A stretch of DNA of 64,000 bases from assembly GCF_001261775.1 (NCBI RefSeq), contig NZ_LN868537.1:1-64000 (forward strand). The letters are read 5' to 3'. How positions within the stretch are numbered: position 1 is the stretch's first letter; every line of letters begins with the position of its first letter. Positions 43,573-54,555 of the stretch are shown in pieces. The notes below the pieces were generated by a model that did not search any database, was not told the DNA's origin, and was given only the letters and a program-made list of their open reading frames with translations. The position numbers were made by a program, and so were the translations under genes. This stretch comes from Anaeromassilibacillus senegalensis. Its GTDB lineage: Bacteria > Bacillota > Clostridia > Oscillospirales > Acutalibacteraceae.

Positions 43573-44482
43573 TCTTTCTCTGTTGATCGGCATTACGCTG
43601 ATGTATTCTGCTCCACTGATTTTTGGCGCCCTGGGCGGCGTGATATCTGAGCGCGCCGGGGTGATCAACCTGGGAATTGAGGGAATGATGACCATCGGCG
43701 CGTTTGCCGGCGCGGCGGTGGGTTTCTATTCTCAAAACCCCTGGCTTGGCCTCTTGGCTGCTGGCGCGGCGGGCGGCGGTATGGCGCTTTTGCATGCGGT
43801 GGCTTCTGTCACATTCCATGCAGACCAGACCATTTCCGGCATCGCATTGAATTTAATCGGTCCCGGCCTGGCACTGTTTATTTGCCGATTGTATTTTGAC
43901 GGTGCAACAATGACGCAGCCGGTTGCACATAAGTTACCTAAAATATTAGGAGATAATCAGTTTAATAGTGTAACACAGAATATCAATGTAGATGTGACGG
44001 TTCCCTTGGCTTTAGTTGCTATGCTGATTTTGTGGTTTGTTCTTTACAAGACCAAATGGGGCCTGCGCATCTGGGCAGTCGGAGAGCATCCGGCGGCAGC
44101 GGATACGATGGGAATTCATGTGCGCGGAACGAGATATATCTGCGTGATCCTCTCCGGTATTCTGGCTGGGTTTGGCGGCGCTTCCATGACGCTGGCGGTG
44201 ATCCCGCAGTTTACGCCGGTGGCGATCAGCGGGCAGGGATTCATTGCGCTTGCAGCCGTCATTTTTGGCAAGTGGACACCGCACGGCGCGTACGGGGCTT
44301 GCCTTTTGTTTGGTTTTGCACAAGCGCTGACGGTATTTTTAGGCGGCGGCAAAGCGCCTGTTCCGTCTGAAATTCTTGCCATGCTGCCGTATCTGCTGAC
44401 CATTTTGGTACTGGTCTTATTTGTAGGGCGGTCCGCAGCGCCAAAGGCGGACGGGGAACCGTATGAAAAGGGCGTGCGTTAA
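43562..44482 (+). CDS. Nucleoside ABC transporter permease 2
   Basis: A 306-residue membrane protein starting MLNDLSLLIGITLMYSAPL. It carries the matching permease signatures (ERAGVINLGIEGMMTIGAFAG; WAVGEHPAAADTMGIHVRGTRY). It overlaps the first permease by 11 bases. Confidence 0.94.
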   Translation: MLNDLSLLIGITLMYSAPLIFGALGGVISERAGVINLGIEGMMTIGAFAGAAVGFYSQNPWLGLLAAGAAGGGMALLHAVASVTFHADQTISGIALNLIGPGLALFICRLYFDGATMTQPVAHKLPKILGDNQFNSVTQNINVDVTVPLALVAMLILWFVLYKTKWGLRIWAVGEHPAAADTMGIHVRGTRYICVILSGILAGFGGASMTLAVIPQFTPVAISGQGFIALAAVIFGKWTPHGAYGACLLFGFAQALTVFLGGGKAPVPSEILAMLPYLLTILVLVLFVGRSAAPKADGEPYEKGVR

Positions 44483-44518
44483 TTAAATGTAAAAATGAGA
44501 TCGAAAAGGAAGATGAAA

Positions 44519-45184
44519 ATGGAACAGGAACAATTGCTTAAAATGGTAGACCACACGCTTTTGACGCAGACCGCCACCTGGGCGGAAATTCAGCAAATCT
44601 GTGACGATGCGATTTTGTATCACACGGCGTCCGTCTGTATTCCCGCAAGCTATGTCAAGCGCGTGAAGGAGTACGTGGGAGACCGCATGGCGGTTTGCAC
44701 CGTTATCGGTTTTCCAAATGGTTACACAACAACGGCGGCAAAGGTTTTTGAAACAAAGGATGCGATTGCAAACGGTGCGGATGAGATCGATATGGTGGTA
44801 AACCTTGGATGGATCAGGGACGGCCTGTATGAGCAGCAGCTGGAAGAAATCCGGGAGCTCAAAGCGGCCTGTGGAAACCGGATTCTCAAGGTGATCATCG
44901 AGACGTGTTTGCTGACGGAACAGGAAAAAATATGTATGTGCCAGGTGGTGACGGAATCCGGCGCGGATTATATCAAGACATCCACAGGCTTTTCCACGGC
45001 AGGTGCGACCTTTGACGATGTGGCGTTGTTTCAGAAGCATGTTGGCCCTCCTGTAAAGATCAAGGCGGCGGGCGGCATCTCTTCCCTGGAAGATGCGGAG
45101 CGTTTTGCTGCATTGGGTGCGTCGCGGCTGGGAACAAGCCGGATCGTCAAACTGATCAAGAAGGAAGAAGCGCACGGCTATTGA
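44519..45184 (+). CDS. deoC: Deoxyribose-phosphate aldolase
   Basis: A 221-residue class I aldolase. The Schiff-base Lys is in DYIKTSTGF and the second active-site Lys is in KIKAAGGIS. The phosphate-binding end is GASRLGTSR. It splits deoxyribose 5-phosphate into acetaldehyde and glyceraldehyde 3-phosphate, completing the deoxynucleoside route begun by DeoD, Pdp and DeoB. ATG 44519 fits the AAAGGA site best. Confidence 0.96.
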   Translation: MEQEQLLKMVDHTLLTQTATWAEIQQICDDAILYHTASVCIPASYVKRVKEYVGDRMAVCTVIGFPNGYTTTAAKVFETKDAIANGADEIDMVVNLGWIRDGLYEQQLEEIRELKAACGNRILKVIIETCLLTEQEKICMCQVVTESGADYIKTSTGFSTAGATFDDVALFQKHVGPPVKIKAAGGISSLEDAERFAALGASRLGTSRIVKLIKKEEAHGY

Positions 45185-45225
45185 CTTAGCAAGATGCGTT
45201 TCTTTCTTTGGTAAGGAGTAATGGA

Positions 45226-45672
45226 ATGGAACACAAAAAACTGGTGACGGCGGCGCTTGAAGCGCGTGAAAACGCGTACACGCCATATGCGAGGTTTCAG
45301 GTTGGAGCAGCGCTCCTGGGAAAATCAGGGAAGATTTATCCGGGCTGCAATGTGGAATGCGCGTCGTATTCTCCCACAAACTGTGCGGAGCGCACTGCAT
45401 TTTTTCGGGCGGTCAGCGAGGGAGAGCGGTCCTTCACGGCCATTGCGATCGTGGGAGGACCGGAGGGAAAGCCCATTGAATCGCTGTGTCCGCCCTGCGG
45501 CGTGTGCCGCCAGGTTATGATGGAATTCTGTGATCCGGACACATTCCAAATACTATTGGCGGACAGCCCGGATCACTGGCAGGTACATACCCTTCGGGAG
45601 CTGCTTCCCTTGGGATTCGGGCCTGCGAATGTATTAGAGCGAAAGGAGGGAACATCTCATGAGAATGTATGA
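45226..45672 (+). CDS. cdd: Cytidine deaminase
   Basis: A 148-residue zinc deaminase with [19 protein letters not shown] (Cys and the catalytic Glu) and [13 protein letters not shown] (two Cys ligands). It converts (deoxy)cytidine to (deoxy)uridine. The C-terminus is slightly longer than in many bacterial Cdd proteins and overlaps the next gene by 14 bases. ATG 45226 is set by the TAAGGAG site. Confidence 0.95.
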   Translation: MEHKKLVTAALEARENAYTPYARFQVGAALLGKSGKIYPGCNVECASYSPTNCAERTAFFRAVSEGERSFTAIAIVGGPEGKPIESLCPPCGVCRQVMMEFCDPDTFQILLADSPDHWQVHTLRELLPLGFGPANVLERKEGTSHENV

Positions 45673-46990
45673 CGTCATTGCGAAAAAGCGGGATGGCGCT
45701 GCACTTTCAGATGCGGAAATCCAATTCTTTGTGGATGGCTATGTAGCAGGCGACATTCCGGATTATCAGGCGAGTGCCCTGCTGATGGCCATTTATTTTC
45801 AAGGCATGACGCCGCGGGAGACCGCGGCCCTCACTCTGTGTATGGCGCGCTCTGGGGATATGGTGGACCTTTCCACGATCGACGGGATCAAGGTCGATAA
45901 ACACAGCACCGGCGGCGTGGGGGATAAAACCACTTTGGTGATTGCGCCGATCGTTGCTTCATTGGGTGTACGTGTGGCGAAGATGAGCGGGCGCGGGCTG
46001 GGGCATACGGGCGGCACAATCGATAAAATGGAATCGATTCCGGGGCTGCGGACCGCACTGGATGAGCGGGCTTTTTTTGATATTGTGCGCAAGGTTGGTG
46101 TGAGCGTCGTCGGACAGACCGGCAACCTGGTTCCCGCAGATAAAAAATTGTATGCACTGCGGGATGTGACGGCGACTGTCAACAGCCTGCCGCTGATTGC
46201 GTCCAGCATTATGAGCAAAAAAATCGCGGCGGGTTCAGACCGTATCCTGCTGGACGTTAAAACGGGCAGCGGGGCGTTTATGAAGACTGTGGAGGACTCC
46301 ATAGCACTGGCACAGGAAATGGTCTCTATCGGGAAGCAGGTGGGCAAAACCACCGTTGCCCTGATTACGGACATGGACCGTCCGCTCGGTTGTGCCATTG
46401 GCAATGCGCTGGAAATTCAGGAGGTTTGTGAAACCCTGCGGGGCCGGGGGCCGGCGGACCTGACGGAGGTTTGCCTGGCGCTTGCCTCCAATATGCTTTC
46501 GTTGGCTGGAAAAGGTGATTTGGACACCTGCCGGGCTCTGGCACAGCGTCAAATAGAGAACGGCGCGGCGTTTACCAAGCTGAAGGAAATGGTCGCGGCG
46601 CAGGGCGGAGATGTCACCGTGTTAGAGGATTTTGAAAAATTCCCCAAAGCGGCTGTTTGCCAGACTATTGCTGCACAGAAGAACGGTTATCTGTATGCGA
46701 TCGATACGGAACGGTGTGGGATTGCCGCGGTAGAGCTTGGCGCGGGCAGGGAAAAGAAAGAAGATGCGATCGATTTCAGCGCGGGAATTGTGTTGCGGAA
46801 ACAGATTGGAGAGCCCGTCCGGAAGGGGGAGCCAATTGCAGATTTTTATACCTCGGAACTGGAAAAAATCCATGCCGCGGAAGAATTATTCCAGGAATCT
46901 ATATCAATAAAAGAAGAATTACCGCCGCAAAAGCCGCTGATTTACGCACGTGTGACTGCCGATAAGATAGAAAGAATAAAATCGTTGTAG
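45659..46990 (+). CDS. pdp: Pyrimidine-nucleoside phosphorylase
   Basis: A 443-residue member of the thymidine phosphorylase family. The phosphate and nucleoside site is seen in [45 protein letters not shown] and [27 protein letters not shown]. It splits uridine, thymidine and deoxyuridine. It follows cdd, which makes its substrate, and is the last gene in the salvage run. Confidence 0.95.
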   Translation: MRMYDVIAKKRDGAALSDAEIQFFVDGYVAGDIPDYQASALLMAIYFQGMTPRETAALTLCMARSGDMVDLSTIDGIKVDKHSTGGVGDKTTLVIAPIVASLGVRVAKMSGRGLGHTGGTIDKMESIPGLRTALDERAFFDIVRKVGVSVVGQTGNLVPADKKLYALRDVTATVNSLPLIASSIMSKKIAAGSDRILLDVKTGSGAFMKTVEDSIALAQEMVSIGKQVGKTTVALITDMDRPLGCAIGNALEIQEVCETLRGRGPADLTEVCLALASNMLSLAGKGDLDTCRALAQRQIENGAAFTKLKEMVAAQGGDVTVLEDFEKFPKAAVCQTIAAQKNGYLYAIDTERCGIAAVELGAGREKKEDAIDFSAGIVLRKQIGEPVRKGEPIADFYTSELEKIHAAEELFQESISIKEELPPQKPLIYARVTADKIERIKSL

Positions 46991-46996
46991 AAAAAT

Positions 46997-47046
46997 AAAG
47001 AAGTTCCTTGTGCAATTTGTAGAAATTCACAGGAACTTCTTTCTTT
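46997..47046 (+). terminator. Terminator of the nucleoside locus
   Basis: AAAGAAGTTCCT (46997-47008) pairs with AGGAACTTCTTT (47031-47042), followed by CTTTTATTT. Confidence 0.85.
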
Positions 47047-47210
47047 TATTTGATAGAATACGCTGTACATATTCCTTTAAATAGAGTCATATTTTCAGTC
47101 TGGTTTGTGAAGTGAAACAAAAAATTGAAAAAATGGCAAATGATGGTTGACTGTGCAAGCTTTATTGTTTATCATGACGATATATCATATCAGTTCAGGG
47201 AGGTATTTGA

Positions 47211-47474
47211 GTGAGTGGCTACAAGACGATATTAGAGCATTTTGAGCATCCTGAATTAGGCTGTTATGACTCTTATGGAATCTTGGGAGAATTTCCAGAT
47301 CAGATGATAAAATTGAGCGACGTTTCTATTTGCAAAGAAAAAGTGGAGAAAGCGGTTGCTGTGTTAAATGCCTATCAGGTATCCTATTTGCATTTGATGG
47401 ATATTATCTCAGATTTCTGTGGGACGGATGAACTCCTGGAGCTTTATGGCCAAATGATTGGTCAACGGGTTTAA
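47211..47474 (+). CDS. Small conserved protein (DUF6514-like)
   Basis: An 87-residue protein starting at GTG 47211 with CAGGGAGG upstream. The pattern CYDSYGILGEF...KLSDVSICKEKVEKAVAVLNAYQVSYLHLMDIISDFC fits a short clostridial family of unknown function with a YGI motif and a helical end. It is separate from the enolase gene, which starts 53 bases later with its own site. Confidence 0.65.
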   Translation: MSGYKTILEHFEHPELGCYDSYGILGEFPDQMIKLSDVSICKEKVEKAVAVLNAYQVSYLHLMDIISDFCGTDELLELYGQMIGQRV

Positions 47475-47506
47475 AATGGCAGCATACGTGTAACAATAAA
47501 ACATGA

Positions 47507-48808
<1,302 letters not shown>

Positions 48809-48810
48809 TA

Positions 48811-48851
48811 AAAAGCTGCTCCGCCGATGAAAATCACCGGCGGAGCAGCTT
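48811..48851. terminator. Bidirectional terminator between eno and gpx
   Basis: AAAGCTGCTCCGCCG (48811-48825) is perfectly complementary to 48837-48851. Confidence 0.88.
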
Positions 48852-48858
48852 TAATCGT

Positions 48859-49404
48859 TTATAACAGCTTGCGAATGCAGTCTTCCACTTCCTTGAGGCC
48901 GGCGGTCGGCTCAAATCTGGCAACTACATTTCCGTTGCGGTCCACAAGGAATTTTGTGAAATTCCATTTGATATCCGGATTCTGTGCATAGTTAGGATCT
49001 TCCTTACTCAGGAGCTCCTCCAATACTTTAGTGAGCGAATGCTCCGGATGGAAGCCCTGGAAGGCCTTTTCATTGGTCAAATACCGGAAAAGCGGTTCGG
49101 TTTGCGGTCCTTTGACGTTTGTCTTTGCAAGCATGGGGAACGTTACACCGTAGTTGGACCGGCAATATTCCAATATCTTTTCATTGCTTTCCGGGTCCTG
49201 CTCATGGAATTGGTTGCAGGGAAATCCCATAATGACCAAGCCGTGATCCCGATACTTTTGGAACAATTTTTCCAGGTCTTCAAACTGCGGCGTAAAACCG
49301 CATTTGCTTGCAGTATTGACAATGAGCAGAATTTTACCCTTATAGTCAGAAAGAGCAAGCTCTTTCCCGTTCATCTGACGCACGTGGAAATCATAGACGT
49401 TCAT
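48859..49404 (-). CDS. Glutathione peroxidase family protein (BsaA-like)
   Basis: A 181-residue thioredoxin-fold peroxidase. The peroxidatic Cys is in NTASKCGFTPQF, the resolving-type block is MGFPCNQFHEQDP, and the Trp-Asn pair lies in KWNFTKFLVDRNG. In Firmicutes it usually works with thioredoxin rather than glutathione. ATG 49404 is chosen for AGGAGG seven bases upstream. Confidence 0.95.
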   Translation of the reverse strand: MNVYDFHVRQMNGKELALSDYKGKILLIVNTASKCGFTPQFEDLEKLFQKYRDHGLVIMGFPCNQFHEQDPESNEKILEYCRSNYGVTFPMLAKTNVKGPQTEPLFRYLTNEKAFQGFHPEHSLTKVLEELLSKEDPNYAQNPDIKWNFTKFLVDRNGNVVARFEPTAGLKEVEDCIRKLL

Positions 49405-49626
49405 TTGCACGCCTCCTTTCTCGTTTTATTATGGAGGAAAAAAGACGCAATATACGGGTTTGCCCGACGGAATCAGCACTGCTTTGCAGAAACAGCAGGG
49501 GCGTCGAGTCCAGGAAAAATGCGGATTTTTCGTTAAATTTCGTAGTGAATGTGTCTGGTTTTCATTTTGGTAACAATTGACTTTTGTCTTCTTTTCCAAA
49601 GATTGAATTGATGGAATTTGGCATCG

Positions 49627-49654
49627 TTGACTTTCGTTTGGTACGTGTTATAAT
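49627..49654 (+). promoter_or_regulatory. Strong promoter of the RICIN-domain gene
   Basis: TTGACT (49627-49632), 16 bases, TATAAT (49649-49654). Confidence 0.8.
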
Positions 49655-49699
49655 AAATAACATAGAAAAATAAATTTCTGTGGCAAGGGAGCGTTGAAC

Positions 49700-50371
49700 A
49701 TGAGCGGACAAAAAAAGGAAGCTTTCTCCAATAAAATTTATACCATTGTTTCGAAGCAGAGCGGGAAAGTGTTGGAAGCGGAACTTGACGGTGAAAGCCG
49801 TAAGGTACAGATGAATCAGCAGACCGGTGCGGAGAACCAGCAGTGGCAGTTTATTGACGGGGGCGATCAGTATTATAAGCTGATGAACAAAGGCTCCGGC
49901 AAAGCACTGGACATTATGCTGGGCGGCTCTGAAAATGGCACATGGCTGCACCAGTGGGATGTGGTGGGATCCGACAGCCAGCTGTGGTTTGTGGAAGCAG
50001 CCGCGGAGGGTTGTTATAAAATTAAATCCAAGGTTTCCGGCAAATGCGTAGACGTTGTAGGCATGTCCCAGGAGAACGGTGCAAATGTGCAGATTTGGGA
50101 AGACCTCAACGGCGACAACCAGCAGTGGAAGCTGATTGAGATTGCAGCAGAAACGCCTGTGGCGGCTGAGCCGGAAGAAACGGCCATCGTTGTGGAAGCG
50201 CCCAAGGAAGTCGTTAAGGCGGAGCCGAAAAAGACGACCAGAGCAGCCAGGACAAAAGCGGCCGCGGAGAAGAAAGTGGAAACAACGGCGGTAACGGCCG
50301 ATGAAACGCCGGCGGAGAAACCGGCTGCAAAAAGAGCGCCGAGAAAAAGAACGCCCAAAGCGAAGAAATAA
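49700..50371 (+). CDS. RICIN-type lectin domain protein with Lys/Ala-rich tail
   Basis: A 223-residue protein. Residues 1-150 form a beta-trefoil with three QxW-like repeats (ENQQWQFIDGG, DSQLWFVEAA, DNQQWKLIEIA). The remaining ~70 residues are Ala/Lys/Pro-rich and strongly basic at the end (KRAPRKRTPKAKK), like histone-H1 or nucleoid-protein tails. There is no signal peptide or membrane helix, so it should be cytoplasmic. The combination of sugar-binding fold and DNA-binding-like tail is uncommon. Function unknown. Confidence 0.85.
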   Translation: MSGQKKEAFSNKIYTIVSKQSGKVLEAELDGESRKVQMNQQTGAENQQWQFIDGGDQYYKLMNKGSGKALDIMLGGSENGTWLHQWDVVGSDSQLWFVEAAAEGCYKIKSKVSGKCVDVVGMSQENGANVQIWEDLNGDNQQWKLIEIAAETPVAAEPEETAIVVEAPKEVVKAEPKKTTRAARTKAAAEKKVETTAVTADETPAEKPAAKRAPRKRTPKAKK

Positions 50372-50385
50372 TTTTTGGCGGATAC

Positions 50386-50420
50386 AGGCCCATAGATGGG
50401 AAATCCATCTATGGGCCTTT
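50386..50420 (+). terminator. Terminator after the RICIN gene
   Basis: AGGCCCATAGATGG (50386-50399) pairs perfectly with 50405-50418, followed by TTTTGC. Confidence 0.88.
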
Positions 50421-50533
50421 TGCTTTTATGTAATGCTTCTCATAATGCAGGTAAGACGCGGACAAATGTGATAAAATGGGAATATTTCCGGTTAAGCTTG
50501 TTTAAAATGGTAAAAATGGATAGGAGGAGTTTT

Positions 50534-51271
50534 ATGAACCCAAAGAAATGGAACTGGAGCCGGTTGATTACCGTTTTTGTGTTTTTAACACTGCTGGTTT
50601 CTGCTGTTTTTGTCGCAATTCGCTTGGTGGTTGCGCCGGCACATCCGGAGGAAGGCAGTTTTGGACGCCTGAAAAGCGACTATATCCTGATGTTTGCACA
50701 GTGTATTCTTGGCATGGTTGTGATGGTTCTCCCGGGCGTCATTTCTAAAAAGCTGAAAATTGAAATACCGTCCGGTATGATGATTTTATTTGTAATCTTT
50801 TTGTACTGCGCAATTTATTTGGGAGAAGTCAAAAGTTTTTACTATAACATCCGCTCCTGGGATACGGTTCTGCACTGGTTCAGCGGCGCGATGATCGGTG
50901 CCCTTGGCTTTTCGTTTGTGGCGCTGTTTAACAATGCGGAGAAAATTCCTGTCAATTTAAGCCCGTTCTTTGTGGCGGCGTTTGCCTTCTGCTTTGCAGT
51001 GACGCTGGGCGTGTTCTGGGAGTTCTATGAGTTTACGTTCGATGGACTTTTGGGATTAAATATGCAAAAGTTTGCATTGGAGGATGGAACCCAACTTGCG
51101 GGCCGTGCTGCATTGATGGATACCATGAAGGACCTGGTGGTCGATGCGGTGGGGGCGATGGCGGCGAGTATGATCGGCTATATTTCATTAAAGTATAAAA
51201 AAGGCTGGATTGAAAAATTTCAAATTACCCGGAAAAGACATCAGGAAAACAAAGAACATCGTGCATCATAG
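50534..51271 (+). CDS. Integral membrane protein (YjdF/DUF2238-like)
   Basis: A 245-residue protein with about six membrane helices. Conserved polar segments, WDTVLHWFSGAMIG, GVFWEFYEF and DTMKDLVVDAVGAM, match the DUF2238/YjdF family, in which acidic and His residues line the membrane core. The role is not known. ATG 50534 has a perfect TAGGAGGAG site. Confidence 0.78.
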   Translation: MNPKKWNWSRLITVFVFLTLLVSAVFVAIRLVVAPAHPEEGSFGRLKSDYILMFAQCILGMVVMVLPGVISKKLKIEIPSGMMILFVIFLYCAIYLGEVKSFYYNIRSWDTVLHWFSGAMIGALGFSFVALFNNAEKIPVNLSPFFVAAFAFCFAVTLGVFWEFYEFTFDGLLGLNMQKFALEDGTQLAGRAALMDTMKDLVVDAVGAMAASMIGYISLKYKKGWIEKFQITRKRHQENKEHRAS

Positions 51272-51278
51272 CAATGTG

Positions 51279-51319
51279 GCCGTGTGCAGTGCGGAGAAGC
51301 GCTGTACACGGCTTTTTTA
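51279..51319 (+). terminator. Terminator after the membrane protein gene
   Basis: GCCGTGT (51279-51285) pairs with ACACGGC (51306-51312), followed by TTTTTT. Confidence 0.82.
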
Positions 51320-51399
51320 TATGATAAAAGGATGGCTTGTGATTATAGTGAAAAAAGAATAGAATAATACTATCAATAAATCGGGTTATCGGGAAAAGG

Positions 51400-52086
51400 T
51401 TGGTGAAGGCATTGCGTATTTTTGACATTTTAGGCCCCGTTATGGTTGGGCCGTCCAGTTCGCATACGGCAGGTGCGGTCCGCATCGGTTATATCACGCG
51501 GGAATTGCTGGGCGAAGAGCCAACCAGAATAGAAATGCTGCTTCATGGTTCCTTTGCGGAAACCGGGCAGGGGCATGGTACAGATCGCGCGTTGGTTGCG
51601 GGGCTGTTGGGAATGCAGCCGGATGATATGCGAATTCCGGAGAGTCTACAGCTGGCAAAGGAGAAAGGAATTCTTGTTAAACAGGGAACGGTCCAATTAA
51701 GGGATGTACACCCCAATACCGTTTTGCTGCGTGTGGCGGGTTTGACAGGAAAGGGGTTGGAGGTAATTGCGTCTTCCCTGGGGGGAGGGCGGATCCAGGT
51801 TTGCCGAATTGACGGCCTGGAGACCAATTTTAGCGGAGAGCGTCCGACGTTGGTGGTGCACAACCTGGACCAGCCGGGACATGTCGCAGAGGTGACCGGA
51901 CTGCTGGCGGCTGAAGGCGTGAATATCTCTTCCATGCACCTGTCCCGCGATGTCCGCGTAGGGTATGCGGTGATGGTGTTGGAGACGGACCAACCGATCC
52001 CCCAACCGCTTTTAACGGCTTTGCGCAAGTTAGATGGCATTTTAAAAGTGACCTGCATTAACATTGGAACAGAGGAGGCGTTATAA
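51400..52086 (+). CDS. sdaAB: L-serine dehydratase, iron-sulfur type, beta subunit
   Basis: A 228-residue protein with the N-terminal block DILGPVMVGPSSSHTAGAVRIG and a C-terminal ACT domain (LVVHNLDQPGHVAEVTGLLAAEGVNISSMHLSRD). With the alpha subunit it deaminates L-serine to pyruvate. The start is GTG 51400. It is translationally linked to sdaAA, with the last base shared. Confidence 0.95.
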   Translation: MVKALRIFDILGPVMVGPSSSHTAGAVRIGYITRELLGEEPTRIEMLLHGSFAETGQGHGTDRALVAGLLGMQPDDMRIPESLQLAKEKGILVKQGTVQLRDVHPNTVLLRVAGLTGKGLEVIASSLGGGRIQVCRIDGLETNFSGERPTLVVHNLDQPGHVAEVTGLLAAEGVNISSMHLSRDVRVGYAVMVLETDQPIPQPLLTALRKLDGILKVTCINIGTEEAL

Positions 52087-52961
52087 TGGCGTTTAAGTCC
52101 GTAATGGAGTTGCTGAATTTTGCGGAAGAGCAAAACAAACCGCTTTGGAGAGTTGTACTGGAAGAGGATTTGCGGGAGGGAAACATGGAGGAAAAAGATT
52201 CCCTGCGGCAAATGCAGAAAATGTGGCGTGCCATGTGCAAGGCAGACGAAGGCTACTGCGCTTCAGAGCGCTCTTCCAGCGGATTAGTAGGTGGTGACGG
52301 CGGAAAGATGCAAACTGCGGTGCAGAAGAACCAGACGGTCTGCGGCGCCTTTATGGGCAGCGTAATCGCCCGCGCACTGAAAATGGGGGAATGCAATGCC
52401 TGTATGAAACGGATTGTAGCCGCGCCAACGGCCGGGTCCTGCGGTGTGATTCCAGCGGTGCTGATCACCTATCAAGAGCACTTTGGTGCATCGGAGGAAG
52501 AGATGATCTATGCGTTGTATGTCTCCGCGGGGTTTGGACAGGTAATTGCCTCCCGTGCCAGCATTGCGGGCGCGCAGGGAGGATGCCAGGCGGAGGTTGG
52601 TTCCGCTTCTGCAATGGCGGGTGCGGCACTGGTGGTTCTCCGAAAGGGAACGCCGGAGATGGCAGCGCACGCATTTTCCATGGCGTTAAAGAATCTTTTG
52701 GGACTGGTCTGTGATCCGGTTGCCGGATTGGTGGAGGTTCCCTGCGTCAAGCGCAATGTGATCGGTGCGGTAAATGCCCTGGCAAGTGCCGATATGGCTC
52801 TGGCAGGCGTAGAAAGCCGCATCCCGCCGGACGAAGTGGTGGATGCTATGCGTGCGGTGGGAGACAGTATGCCTCTTTCATTAAAGGAAACCGGACTGGG
52901 CGGACTTGCTGCAACACCGACCGGGAAACAAATTGCCTGTCGCTTAAAAAACAACATTTAA
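52086..52961 (+). CDS. sdaAA: L-serine dehydratase, iron-sulfur type, alpha subunit
   Basis: A 291-residue catalytic subunit. Serine and cluster binding is seen in SERSSSGLVGGDGGKM, CNACMKRIVAAPTAGSCGVIPAV, and later Cys in LGLVCDPVAGLVEVPCVKRN. It holds an oxygen-sensitive [4Fe-4S] cluster. GAGGAGG precedes ATG 52086. It is a pair with sdaAB and normal in length. Confidence 0.95.
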   Translation: MAFKSVMELLNFAEEQNKPLWRVVLEEDLREGNMEEKDSLRQMQKMWRAMCKADEGYCASERSSSGLVGGDGGKMQTAVQKNQTVCGAFMGSVIARALKMGECNACMKRIVAAPTAGSCGVIPAVLITYQEHFGASEEEMIYALYVSAGFGQVIASRASIAGAQGGCQAEVGSASAMAGAALVVLRKGTPEMAAHAFSMALKNLLGLVCDPVAGLVEVPCVKRNVIGAVNALASADMALAGVESRIPPDEVVDAMRAVGDSMPLSLKETGLGGLAATPTGKQIACRLKNNI

Positions 52962-53056
52962 AATAAGTCTCGGCCGGCAATTATCAATCTGTACATCTGC
53001 ATGATACAGAGCAACAACAGGGAATTTGTTGGAGGAGACAGAAAAAGGAAAGTTCC

Positions 53057-53085
53057 TTGACAATTTTCTCTATAAATGGTAGTGT
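53057..53085 (+). promoter_or_regulatory. Promoter of the lipoprotein hydrolase gene
   Basis: Consensus TTGACA (53057-53062), 17 bases, TAGTGT (53080-53085). Confidence 0.65.
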
Positions 53086-53122
53086 AAATTACAACATGTT
53101 TACATGATAAGGAGATGGGTTT

Positions 53123-54130
53123 ATGAAATTAAAGCGTATGGCGTGGATTGTGGCTTGTGCCATACTTTGTGCTTCCCTGGCGGCCTGCGGCACAAATGTA
53201 CAGCCCGGCGTGTCTTCCCCCTCTAATTCTGAAGTAGTGGATCACAAAACGCCGCAGAGTGGAGATTGGTCCACAATCATGCAGGTCGATTGGAAAGAAA
53301 ACAGCGTAAAATTGGATACCGGCATCAATATGACATATCTGGTGTGCGGACCGGAGGACGGCGTTCCGGTCCTTTTGATCCATGGCGCGACCGACAGCCG
53401 TATTTCCTGGTCTCAGGTTGCTCCGGAGCTGGCAAAGGACGGATATCGCTGCTATATTCCGGAGCTGAGAGGCCATGGCAAAACGGACAAGCCAGAGGCG
53501 GGCGAAAAAGGGTACACAGTGGATCAGCATTGCGGCGACATTCTGAGTCTGCTCGATAAAATCGGGTTGGATGAAGTGGTGCCGGTCGGACATTCCTTGG
53601 GGTCACTTATTACCCAAGAGCTTTTATTGACGGAGCCAGAAAAATTCCCGAAAGGCGTTTTAATTTCTTCCAGTGCCAAAATCGTGAACAATCCCACATT
53701 GGATTGGATTTTACAGGGGGACGGAACGGACTTCCTGGGGGTACGCGGATATGACGAAGCGCAGGAAATTCCGGATGATTTTATTAAATCCTGGACTGAA
53801 ACCACCAATGAAGATGCCAATTTTAAGAGTGCATTGTATGCGCACGCAAAATCGTTGCCTTATATGGATTGGTATAATATTTTTAATGGCTGCAACGGCT
53901 TGGACAACACACAGCGGCTGGCGGCGGTTACCTGCCCTGTAGATATCATTTGGGGCACGGAGGATGTCTTCTTTATGCAGGAGGATGAAGAACTTCTAAA
54001 GCAGTCTTTGAGCAATGCAAAAGTGGAGTTTTGCCAAATTGACGGCGCTTCCCATAATATTCACTGGGATGGGAAATCAACTTGTGATGCAGTTGCAAAG
54101 GAAATTAAGCGCTTTATAAGCGAAACGTAA
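53123..54130 (+). CDS. Alpha/beta hydrolase lipoprotein
   Basis: A 335-residue protein with a lipoprotein signal (MKLKRMAWIVACAILCASLAAC). The hydrolase fold shows LLIHGATDSRISW (oxyanion loop), GHSLGS (nucleophile Ser), DIIWGTEDVFF (acid) and GASHNIHWD (His). It acts at the outer face of the membrane. Substrate unknown; close to esterases and haloperoxidase-like enzymes. Single gene with its own promoter and terminator. Confidence 0.9.
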   Translation: MKLKRMAWIVACAILCASLAACGTNVQPGVSSPSNSEVVDHKTPQSGDWSTIMQVDWKENSVKLDTGINMTYLVCGPEDGVPVLLIHGATDSRISWSQVAPELAKDGYRCYIPELRGHGKTDKPEAGEKGYTVDQHCGDILSLLDKIGLDEVVPVGHSLGSLITQELLLTEPEKFPKGVLISSSAKIVNNPTLDWILQGDGTDFLGVRGYDEAQEIPDDFIKSWTETTNEDANFKSALYAHAKSLPYMDWYNIFNGCNGLDNTQRLAAVTCPVDIIWGTEDVFFMQEDEELLKQSLSNAKVEFCQIDGASHNIHWDGKSTCDAVAKEIKRFISET

Positions 54131-54135
54131 TCTTT

Positions 54136-54199
54136 AAAGGATGCAAAGGAATGTTATCTTTCGTTTGAACGGGATCTGTCGAAAGCCTTTGCATCCTTT
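54136..54199 (+). terminator. Long-stem terminator after the hydrolase gene
   Basis: AAAGGATGCAAAGG pairs with CCTTTGCATCCTTT, with an inner CTTTCG/CGAAAG stem, then ATCTTTACT. Confidence 0.78.
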
Positions 54200-54262
54200 A
54201 TCTTTACTCCAAAGTAATATAAAAGAAACTTCATAAAAATCCCAACTTTTTTAAAAAAAGGC

Positions 54263-54291
54263 TTGCAATTTGTGAAGACTTATCATATAAT
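54263..54291 (+). promoter_or_regulatory. Promoter of the tRNA pair
   Basis: TTGCAA (54263-54268), 17 bases, TATAAT (54286-54291). Confidence 0.72.
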
Positions 54292-54353
54292 AACTAAGGC
54301 GCTCCGATGAGGGCTTGAAAAAGTTCCAACAAAGCGCTGATTTAATTGAATGT

Positions 54354-54427
54354 TGCGGAATTGTGTAATGGTAGCACGGCAGACTCTGACTCTGTTTGTG
54401 AGGGTTCAAATCCTTCTTCCGCAGCCA
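54354..54427 (+). tRNA. tRNA-Gln (anticodon CTG)
   Basis: The acceptor TGCGGAA (54354-54360) pairs with TTCCGCA (54417-54423), discriminator G, then an encoded CCA. The anticodon loop reads CTCTGAC, giving CTG. The T-loop GGTTCAAATCC is standard. Confidence 0.95.
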
Positions 54428-54428
54428 T

Positions 54429-54505
<77 letters not shown>

Positions 54506-54510
54506 GATGA

Positions 54511-54552
54511 AAACCCTGAAAACTGGCTTGTATGCTGGTTTTCGGGTTTTTT
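54511..54552 (+). terminator. tRNA operon terminator
   Basis: AAACCC and GAAAAC arms pair with GTTTTC and GGGTTT, followed by TTTTTTG. Confidence 0.8.
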
Positions 54553-54555
54553 GTT

